Assembly (NCBI GenBank): GCA_965220835.1
Contig: OZ244842.1
Location: 4,197,032-4,261,031 of the forward strand
DNA from: Azophilus sp965220835
Lineage (GTDB): Bacteria; Pseudomonadota; Gammaproteobacteria; Pseudomonadales; Azotimanducaceae
Reading direction: 5' to 3'
DNA length: 64,000 bases
A program made the position numbers and the translations under genes. Positions 58,537-64,000 of this stretch are shown here, piece after piece. A model generated the notes under the pieces. The model had not been told where the DNA came from. It was given only the letters and a program-made list of their open reading frames with translations, and made no database searches. Numbering within the stretch: the first letter of the stretch is position 1; each line of letters opens with the position of its first letter.

Positions 58537-59137
58537 CTTGAAGATCATTGCCGACCTCGTCAATCCGGGCGCCCGGGTGCTTGACCTGGGCTGCGGCGAA
58601 GGCGAACTGTTGGCCGGCCTGCAGGCGGAAAAGCAGGTCAACGGCTACGGCTTGGATGTGGACCCGGACAACATCGCCATATGCGTCAGCAAGGGCGTTA
58701 ACGTGATCGAGCAGAACCTGGACCAAGGCCTGTCCAACTTCCCTGACGACAGCTTCGACATGGTGGTGATGACCGAGACGCTGCAGTCGGTGCAACTGCC
58801 GGCCCTGATGCTGGACGAAATGCTGCGCATCGGCCAAGAGTGCATCGTCACCTTTCCAAACTTCGGCCATTGGCGCAGCCGCTGGCACCTGTTGCTCAAG
58901 GGCCGCATGCCCATGGCGCGGCATCTACCCCACGATTGGCACGACACGCCCAACATTCACCTGTGCACGGTGGTGGATTTCGAGCGCTTGGTGCAAGACA
59001 AGGGCCTGCGCATCATCCAACGCTTCGTGTCTGGCGCCGACCACCGCAACCGCCCCCTGATGAACCTGATGCCCAATCTCTTCGGCGCCATCGCCTTCTA
59101 CCGTCTCGGTCGCCCCAGCCGCCCATGCAAGCGCTGA
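58526..59137 (+). CDS. metW: Methionine biosynthesis protein MetW
   Basis: This 203-residue class I methyltransferase-fold protein has ARVLDLGCGEGELLAGLQ (SAM motif I), YGLDVDPDNIAICVSKGVNV and FDMVVMTETLQSV. MetW supports MetX activity and always pairs with it. GGGAGG lies a few bases before the ATG at 58526. The end overlaps the DUF4426 gene by 13 bases. Confidence 0.95.
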   Translation: MRPDLKIIADLVNPGARVLDLGCGEGELLAGLQAEKQVNGYGLDVDPDNIAICVSKGVNVIEQNLDQGLSNFPDDSFDMVVMTETLQSVQLPALMLDEMLRIGQECIVTFPNFGHWRSRWHLLLKGRMPMARHLPHDWHDTPNIHLCTVVDFERLVQDKGLRIIQRFVSGADHRNRPLMNLMPNLFGAIAFYRLGRPSRPCKR

Positions 59138-59550
59138 AGCACCTCGCTTGGGCCTTGCTCTTGGCGCCGGGCATCGGTGCCGGCGAGCAGATGCAGCGGT
59201 TTGGCGATCTCGAAGCCCACTACATCGTTTTTCCCAGCACGTTCATGCAATCGGAAATCGCCCATCAACACGGCTTGCGCCGGGGCGCCGGGCTGGCCGT
59301 GGTCAACGTCTCGGTTTTGGATGCCTCCGGCAATGGCGTCGCCTGCGCCATCGCCGGCCATTCGAAGAACCTGCTCGGCCAAATCTCGCCCTTGACGTTC
59401 AAGGAGGTGCGAGAAGGCGACGCGGTGTACTACCTTGCCGAAGTCCGCCATGCGGACCAGGAAGTGCTGCGCTTCGCGCTGACCATCACCCCGGCAGACG
59501 CCAGCCCCTTTGAATTGAGCTTTCAGCAGCGCCTCTATGCGGAGGACTAG
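59125..59550 (+). CDS. DUF4426 periplasmic protein
   Basis: The 141-residue protein has a signal peptide (LKHLAWALLLAPGIGAG) and the family core FGDLEAHYIVFPSTFMQSEI, where DUF4426 proteins have the YxVxYN/FxST-type strand, then YYLAEVRHADQEVLRFALTI. The family follows metXW in Pseudomonas and relatives, as here. Its role is unknown. It overlaps metW, so it belongs to the same operon. Confidence 0.9.
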   Translation: MQALKHLAWALLLAPGIGAGEQMQRFGDLEAHYIVFPSTFMQSEIAHQHGLRRGAGLAVVNVSVLDASGNGVACAIAGHSKNLLGQISPLTFKEVREGDAVYYLAEVRHADQEVLRFALTITPADASPFELSFQQRLYAED

Positions 59551-59784
59551 CGCACATCCCGAGGCCTCGCCATCCGCCCCGCAGAGAGAGCATCTTGCCT
59601 TGGTGTTGAACCTTGGTAGCCAAATCGAGGGCGGGTCGCCCTCACTCGGACAACCCGCTCGAATTGCAAGTTCCGCCCCGGAGCGATGGCATGTTGAACC
59701 GGCGCGAACTCCTGTGCAGATGGCCAAACTCCCCGGAGCGAATCTACATCTTGTCCTCTGTGGCGCGAAGCGCCGTTGCGCTGA

Positions 59785-60399
59785 GTGGTGATTAAGCCCT
59801 CAACAACCCAGGTGGTGCTGGCCACCAGCAATGCCGGCAAGCTGCGGGAGATGGCGGCGCTGCTGGCCCCCTTGGGGCTCAATCTCAAGTCCCAAGGCGA
59901 ACTCGGCATCGCCGCGGCGGCGGAGACCGGGGTGAGCTTCGTCGAAAACGCCTTGCAGAAGGCCCGCCACGCCAGCCGCATTGCTCAGCTGCCAGCCATC
60001 GCCGACGACTCGGGCTTGGTGGTGCCCGCCCTGGGTGGCGCACCCGGGGTGCGTTCCGCGCGCTATGCCGGCAACGACGCCACGGATGCGCAGAACAATC
60101 GGAAGCTGATCAACGCCCTCGCCGGCGTCGAGGACCGCAGCGCCTGGTTTTACTGCGCCTTGGTCTTCATCGAGAACCCGGAAGATCCCGCCCCTCTGTT
60201 GGCCACCGGAATCTGGCGGGGGCGGATCATCGACCAACCAAGGGGCGAGGGCGGCTTCGGCTACGACCCCCACTTCGAGATTCCCCACCTAGGCCGCACC
60301 TCAGCTGAACTTGCCGCCAAGGAGAAGAACGCCCTAAGCCATCGCGGCCAAGCGGTCGCCGCCTTGTTAACGCAACTGGGAGCGCGCAGTGAACGATGA
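59785..60399 (+). CDS. rdgB: XTP/dITP pyrophosphatase (non-canonical purine NTPase)
   Basis: Hydrolyses dITP, dXTP and similar nucleotides to keep them out of DNA. The 204-residue protein has VVLATSNAGKLREMAALL, GVSFVENALQKARHAS, IADDSGLVVPALGGAPGV and GEGGFGYDPHFEIP with the substrate-binding loop. Two adjacent GTG codons (59785, 59788) can start it. The last 25 bases are copied downstream by a 52-bp duplication. It is followed by hemW, as in most gammaproteobacteria. Confidence 0.95.
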   Translation: MVIKPSTTQVVLATSNAGKLREMAALLAPLGLNLKSQGELGIAAAAETGVSFVENALQKARHASRIAQLPAIADDSGLVVPALGGAPGVRSARYAGNDATDAQNNRKLINALAGVEDRSAWFYCALVFIENPEDPAPLLATGIWRGRIIDQPRGEGGFGYDPHFEIPHLGRTSAELAAKEKNALSHRGQAVAALLTQLGARSER

Positions 60400-60474
60400 A
60401 CTCGCCGGAGCAAGCCTGCTCCCGCAACTGGGAGCTCGCAGTGAGCGATGAACTCGCGGGAGCAGGACGCTCGC
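60371..60474. repeat. 52-bp tandem duplication after the rdgB end
   Basis: CGCAACTGGGAGC is at 60371 and again at 60423, and the second copy continues GCAGTGAGCGATGAACTCGC in register with GCAGTGAACGATGAACTCGC of the first. The first copy encodes the rdgB end (QLGARSER, stop). The second repeats QLGARSER and a stop after rdgB has already ended. The block also carries the inverted pair CGGGAGCAGG / CCTGCTCCCG, which could act as a hairpin. Confidence 0.85.
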
Positions 60475-60539
60475 ACACGACTCGGCCCGGGCGCTTGAGC
60501 AAGCCTGCCCTTGCAGCTGCGCGAGCGTTTTGACCGATC

Positions 60540-61646
60540 ATGAACCCGCTGCCGGGCCCCGGCCTCTACGTCCACTTTCCTTGGTGCGTCAAGAAATGCC
60601 CCTATTGCGACTTCAACTCTCATCCCTTGGCTGGGAACTTGGATGAAAACGGTTACGTGCAAGCGCTCGCTCGGGACTTTGCGGCCAATGCCGGGGACTT
60701 GCGCTTTGCAACGGCGTTCCTCGGCGGCGGCACCCCCAGCCTGTTTTCCGCCGCCGCCATCCGCACCCTGCTCGACCGGGTGCGTCCCCAGTTGGCGGAA
60801 GATGCCGAGATCACCATGGAGGCAAATCCCGGAGCGGTGGAGCACGCATCCTTCGGGGCCTACCGGCAGGCCGGCGTCAACCGTCTGTCCATTGGCGCCC
60901 AGTCGTTCTCCGGCGCCATGCTGGACCGCTTGGGCCGCATCCACGGGCCGGACGAGACCGAGCGGGCGGTGGCCGAGGCTCGTGCCGGCGGCTTCGACAA
61001 CATCAATCTGGATCTGATGTACGGTCTGCCGGAGCAACGCCCGGAAGATGCCTTGGCCGACCTCAAACGGGGGTTGGCGCTAGAGCCAGACCACCTGAGC
61101 TGGTATCAACTGACCATAGAGCCGAAGACCGCCTTTGCCCGCCAGCCGCCGCCCACGCCGGATGAGGACGCCATCGCCGCCATGGAAGGGGCAGGCCGCG
61201 CTCTGTTGGCGAACGCGGGCTATCATCGCTACGAGATTTCCGCCTATGCCCGTCCCGGTGCCGAATGCCGCCACAACCTGGTGTACTGGACCTTTGGCGA
61301 CTATTTGGGCATTGGCGCTGGGGCGGCGGGAAAACACCGCCGCGACGGCCAAACGGTGCGCACCAGCAAGCCCCGGCAGCCGCGCTTGTATCTCGACAAT
61401 CCCGGTGCGGTGGCCGAGGCCTCAGTGTCGAGCCGGGAGCTGCCGGGTGAATTCATGATGAACGCGCTCCGCCTCGTGGAGGGCGTCGAACAGAAGGCCT
61501 TCACCGACCGTTGCGGCCTGCCGTGGTCATCGGTGGCGCCAATCTGGACACGCACCACGGCATTGGGCTTGACGGAGCCGAACCGAATCCGCGCCACCGC
61601 CTTCGGGCTTCGCCACTTGGATCGCTTGGTTCAGTTCTTTCTTTGA
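60540..61646 (+). CDS. hemW: Radical SAM haem chaperone HemW
   Basis: The 368-residue protein begins LYVHFPWCVKKCPYCDFNSH with the radical SAM cysteine motif CxxxCxxC (CVKKCPYC). It has FLGGGTPSLFS, NRLSIGAQSFSGAMLDRLGR and YHRYEISAYARPGAECRHNLVYW, which separate HemW from HemN. HemW inserts haem into respiratory enzymes rather than acting as a coproporphyrinogen oxidase. The final residues (HLDRLVQFFL) lie in a duplicated 96-bp block shared with the convergent trmB. Confidence 0.95.
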   Translation: MNPLPGPGLYVHFPWCVKKCPYCDFNSHPLAGNLDENGYVQALARDFAANAGDLRFATAFLGGGTPSLFSAAAIRTLLDRVRPQLAEDAEITMEANPGAVEHASFGAYRQAGVNRLSIGAQSFSGAMLDRLGRIHGPDETERAVAEARAGGFDNINLDLMYGLPEQRPEDALADLKRGLALEPDHLSWYQLTIEPKTAFARQPPPTPDEDAIAAMEGAGRALLANAGYHRYEISAYARPGAECRHNLVYWTFGDYLGIGAGAAGKHRRDGQTVRTSKPRQPRLYLDNPGAVAEASVSSRELPGEFMMNALRLVEGVEQKAFTDRCGLPWSSVAPIWTRTTALGLTEPNRIRATAFGLRHLDRLVQFFL

Positions 61647-61771
61647 TAGGCCAAGTCGTGGATTTGGCGGCCCACGAACCCAATCCGCACCACCGCCTTT
61701 GGGTCGTGCCACCTCGGCCGCCTCGTTCAGTTCTTCCGCTGATAGGCCAAGTCGTGGATTCGGTGGCCCAG
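61580..61771. repeat. 96-bp tandem duplication across the convergent hemW / trmB ends
   Basis: GAACC(G/C)AATCCGC is at 61580 and 61676, and GATAGGCCAAGTCGTGGATT at 61646 and 61742. Both copies encode on the plus strand a HemW-like end (…RLVQFF plus L or R and stop) and on the minus strand a TrmB-like end (IHDLAYQRKN and stop). hemW uses the first copy (stop 61644-61646) and trmB the second (stop 61727-61729). Before duplication the two stops would have overlapped by about 16 bases. Confidence 0.9.
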
Positions 61772-62419
61772 GCGCCGGCCCCGGTCCTCAAAGCGGGTGG
61801 CCGGTCTTTCGCCGGTTGGGGCGGCCCTGGCGAGGGCTGGCTCCGCCGCCAGCACATCCACTATCCACTCGGCGTACTCCGCCCAATCCGTGGCCAGCAG
61901 CAGGCGCCCGCCGGGGCGCAGCCTGGAGGCCAGCAGCCGGGCAAAGCCGGCCTGCACCAAGCGGCGCTTGTGATGGCGCTTCTTCGGCCAGGGGTCCGGG
62001 AACAGGATGCGCGCCTCATCAAGGCTGCCCACCTCAAACTTGCTGCGGAGCAGCTGCGCCGCATCCCCTTCCAGCACGCGCAGATTGGGCAGGCCCAAAC
62101 GCTCGATGCCGGCCAGCAAGGCGCCGATGCCGGGCCGGTAGATCTCGATGCCAACGATATTCAGCTGCGGTTGGCTTGCCGCCCATTCCAAGGTGGCCTG
62201 CCCCATGCCGAAGCCAATCTCCACGCCGAGCGGTGCGCTGCGCCCGAAAACGGCAGCCCACTCATTCGGCTCCGGATCGACCAAGTAGCGCGGGGCCAGT
62301 TCCTCAAGGGCCCGCCGCTGGCCGTGCGTCATGCGTCCGCGCTTGCGTCCGCGGACCTTCGGTCCGTTGAAGTTTCGCTGGTGCGAAACTTCGCTCCTTG
62401 CAGTGGGGGGGGTGTTCAT
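61727..62419 (-). CDS. trmB: tRNA (guanine-N7-)-methyltransferase
   Basis: Makes m7G46 in tRNA with SAM. The 230-residue protein has RMTHGQRRALEELAPRYLV, the SAM motif GVEIGFGMGQATLEWA, NIVGIEIYRPGIGALL and the FPDPWPKKRHHKRRLV motif typical of TrmB. Of two in-frame starts, ATG 62419 is chosen over GTG 62425, because the ATG is kept in all three copies of the 113-bp start repeat while the GTG is not. The gene is convergent with hemW and has its end in the 96-bp duplication. Confidence 0.95.
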   Translation of the reverse strand: MNTPPTARSEVSHQRNFNGPKVRGRKRGRMTHGQRRALEELAPRYLVDPEPNEWAAVFGRSAPLGVEIGFGMGQATLEWAASQPQLNIVGIEIYRPGIGALLAGIERLGLPNLRVLEGDAAQLLRSKFEVGSLDEARILFPDPWPKKRHHKRRLVQAGFARLLASRLRPGGRLLLATDWAEYAEWIVDVLAAEPALARAAPTGERPATRFEDRGRRLGHRIHDLAYQRKN

Positions 62420-62421
62420 GG

Positions 62422-62532
62422 TCACTGGTGGGGCGGGTGCGGCGTGGCGCGCTGTCCTGCGGGGTGGAGCTTCGGTGCTATTGAGAATCGCTGGTGCGAA
62501 ACTTCGCTCCTTGCAGTTGGGGCGTCGTTCAT
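62422..62532 (-). other. Mini-ORF before trmB, proximal (36 aa)
   Basis: ATG at 62532 opens a 36-codon frame MNDAPTARSEVSHQR, near-identical to the TrmB N-terminus, ending PHPPHQ with TGA at 62424-62422. The trmB ATG follows after two bases. An identical layout is seen one repeat upstream. Confidence 0.45.
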
Positions 62533-62534
62533 GG

Positions 62535-62645
62535 CTATTGGTGGGGAGGGAAGAGCGCGTTGCACGGTCCTGCGGGGCGGACCTCTGTTCTGTTTGAGTT
62601 TCGCTGGCTCGGGACTTTGCCCCTTGCGTCCGGGGAGGCGTTCAT
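62535..62645 (-). other. Mini-ORF before trmB, distal (36 aa)
   Basis: ATG at 62645 opens a 36-codon frame MNASPDARGKVPSQRN that ends LFPPHQ with TAG at 62537-62535, two bases before the ATG of the proximal mini-ORF. Length and stop/start spacing equal those of the proximal one although the stop codon differs (TAG against TGA). Confidence 0.42.
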
Positions 62646-62725
62646 GGACATGGAGGCATTCCCGTCCACAGGGGCGGGGAGGGTGCGTTGGTGCGGTGGG
62701 GGCCGTGGGAAATGGGGTTTGCGGC

Positions 62726-63607
62726 CTAGGCAGCCGCCCGGGCCTGCTGGCCCGGTGCCTCGTCGATGGCCACTGCGGCCTTTAGCTTCTTGAGGGCGTT
62801 CTTCTCCAACTGGCGAATGCGCTCCGCGGAGACGCCGTAGCGATCGGCCAAGTCCATGAGGGTGGTCTTGTCCTCATCCAGCCAGCGTGCCCGGATGATC
62901 TCCCGGCTGCGCTCGTCCAAGCTGGCGATGGCTTGGCCCAGCCGGGCGCGGGAGATGTCCAGCCAGTCCTCACTGGCCACCAGTTCGGCCGGGTCGGCGC
63001 TGCTGGCCGGCAGATAGTGGGCTGGGGCGCTGCCATCGTCGTCTGAGTCCACGCCGTCGAAGGCGACATCCACCCCCGCCAACCGGCTTTCCATCCGCGA
63101 GACCTCCGCCTCGGGCACGCCCAGCTCATCGGCCACGGCCTTGGTTTCCGCCGGATTGAGCCACGCCAAGCGCTTCTTGGCGCTGCGCAGGTTGAAGAAC
63201 AGCTTGCGCTGGGCCTTGGTGGTGGCCACCTTCACGATGCGCCAGTTGCGCAGGATGTACTCGTGCATTTCGGCCTTGATCCAATGCACGGCAAAGGACA
63301 CCAGGCGCACGCCCACCTCCGGGTTGAACCGCTTGACGGCCTTCATCAACCCCACGTTGCCTTCCTGGATCAGGTCTGCCTGGGGCAGCCCGTACCCTTG
63401 GTAGGTGCGGGCCAAGTGAACCACGAAGCGCAGATGGCAGAGCACCAGCTGGCGAGCGGCTTCAAGGTCGTTGTGGTGATAGAAGCGCTCCGCCAAGGCC
63501 TTTTCCTCCTCCGGGGAGAGGATGGGGAAGGCGCTGATGGTCTGCACGTAGCCGTCCAAGTCCGCGCCTGGGGAGAGGCTTTGCAGTGAGAGTACGTTGG
63601 TTGACAT
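62726..63607 (-). CDS. rpoH: RNA polymerase sigma-32 (heat-shock) factor
   Basis: Directs RNA polymerase to heat-shock promoters. The 293-residue protein has sigma region 2 (LVLCHLRFVVHLARTYQGYG, DLIQEGNVGLMKAV, FNPEVGVRLVSFAVHWIK). The RpoH box QRKLFFNLR is specific for sigma-32. Region 4 is LDERSREIIRARWL, then LADRYGVSAERIRQLEKNAL. The ATG at 63607 is preferred; a longer frame begins 39 bases upstream. Region 3 has an acidic insert (DGVDSDDDGSAP). Confidence 0.97.
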   Translation of the reverse strand: MSTNVLSLQSLSPGADLDGYVQTISAFPILSPEEEKALAERFYHHNDLEAARQLVLCHLRFVVHLARTYQGYGLPQADLIQEGNVGLMKAVKRFNPEVGVRLVSFAVHWIKAEMHEYILRNWRIVKVATTKAQRKLFFNLRSAKKRLAWLNPAETKAVADELGVPEAEVSRMESRLAGVDVAFDGVDSDDDGSAPAHYLPASSADPAELVASEDWLDISRARLGQAIASLDERSREIIRARWLDEDKTTLMDLADRYGVSAERIRQLEKNALKKLKAAVAIDEAPGQQARAAA

Positions 63608-63751
63608 GGTTTCCCGTTCCGACATCGCCCTGTTAAGCCGAATCAACTAGGCAACAGGCATTTTACACCCATTGCTGCGCCGTGGTTAGACCCCCTGCGC
63701 ACGCTAGGGTTCACCACCTAGCTTTCCAAGGTGGGGGCATATCTCAGGAAT

Positions 63752-64000
63752 TCAACCCCTATCGGGCTGCACTAAGGCCTTGCGCACTGCGGGATGCACG
63801 AAATTGGTGATGTCGCCGCCGAGGGAGGCGATTTCGCGCACCAAGGTGGAGGAGATGAATGAGCACTCCTTGGAGGTGGGCAGAAAGACGTACTCAATCT
63901 CCGGGTCCAAGGACTGGTTCATCTCCGCCATCTGGAACTCGTAGTCGAAGTCCGTGACGGTGCGCAGGCCGCGCAGGATGAAGGTGGTGTTGCGGGAGCG
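63752..64000 (-). CDS. coaD: Phosphopantetheine adenylyltransferase, partial (C-terminal part)
   Basis: The minus strand from the right edge to the TGA at 63754-63752 encodes RSRNTTFILRGLRTVTDFDY, EFQMAEMNQSLDPEIEYVFL and, further on, CSFISSTLVREIASLGGDI. These are the second half of CoaD with the ISSTLVRE motif. CoaD makes dephospho-CoA from phosphopantetheine and ATP. The start lies outside the window. rpoH lies downstream on the same strand. Confidence 0.95.
   Translation of the reverse strand, partial: RSRNTTFILRGLRTVTDFDYEFQMAEMNQSLDPEIEYVFLPTSKECSFISSTLVREIASLGGDITNFVHPAVRKALVQPDRG

Larger units (their letters stand above)
62367..62690. repeat. 113-bp unit, about 2.7 copies, at the trmB start
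   Basis: TCGCTGG is at 62375, 62488 and 62601 with an exact step of 113 bases. The following bases TGCGAAACTTCGCTCCTTGC agree in copies 1 and 2 and in part in copy 3. Copy 1 contains the trmB ATG and first codons (MNTPPTARSEVSHQRN on the minus strand). Copies 2 and 3 hold the same start region upstream. Together they occupy most of the 306 bases between trmB and rpoH. The last 35 bases before rpoH (62691-62725) show nothing further. Confidence 0.9.

Noticed and set aside
61511..62785. Long open plus-strand frame of 424 codons over trmB
   Set aside because: It is antisense to a clear trmB gene, has no recognisable domain and runs through tandem repeats; it is open because of high GC.

Overview
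This 64 kb window is a dense, GC-rich bacterial chromosome segment. The gene order is typical of a non-enteric gammaproteobacterium: pilT / yggS-proC-yggT-metX-metW-DUF4426-rdgB-hemW / trmB, 6S RNA next to the 5-formyl-THF cyclo-ligase gene, metK near tkt and pgk, LPS inner-core genes waaF-waaC-waaG-waaP, and rpoH. The genus cannot be told from the sequence. GTG and TTG starts and short overlaps between genes are common.

Layout. 1-11 kb: a luciferase-like oxidoreductase (cut by the edge), a class III aminotransferase, an NRDE protein, lgt-thyA-folA, an AcoX/NAD-kinase-like gene, fabV, an adenylate cyclase, hemE, and small GNAT, VOC and RRM genes. 11-20 kb: amino-acid genes ilvD, argA, argE, glnE and ilvE. 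20-26.5 kb: an LPS inner-core operon with waaF, waaC, a double-length WaaG-like glycosyltransferase, waaP and a double kinase-fold protein. 26.6-34 kb: a two-gene unknown cassette, hemB, a PDZ protein, a cytochrome c-quinoprotein dehydrogenase and a TonB-dependent receptor. 34-36 kb: an IS1380 remnant, tRNA-Val and an A/T-rich divergent carbamoyltransferase. 36-47 kb: ssrS, fau, def, ilvA, rpiA, an amidotransferase, a D-2-hydroxyacid dehydrogenase, an alpha/beta hydrolase, pgk and tkt. 47-54 kb: vapBC, a CRISPR-like mini-array, metK, rsmE, gshB, a TonB-like protein, yqgE and ruvX. 54-64 kb: the pilT-to-trmB block, rpoH, and coaD (cut by the edge).

Most genes are housekeeping. What stands out is the number of short, diverged tandem duplications placed on gene junctions: 110 bp at folA/AcoX, 3 x 77 bp before the glycosyltransferase, 92 bp at pgk/hydrolase, 48 bp at gshB/tonB-like, 52 bp at rdgB, 96 bp at hemW/trmB, and 3 x 113 bp at the trmB start. 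In four of these the duplication copied a translation start. It left one or two mini-ORFs of 26 to 37 codons whose stop overlaps or nearly abuts the next start (TTGA or GTGA). There are also arrays of 8, 12, 18, 20, 42 and 45 bp units. A 42-bp repeat family occurs both as an intergenic array and in frame inside fau, and a 45-bp repeat lies in frame inside glnE. Two palindromic elements share a 51-nt centre and have compensated arm differences. The strongest candidate for something undescribed is this repeat landscape, above all the mini-ORF chains before genes. The CRISPR-like array is the second candidate; no cas gene is in the window.
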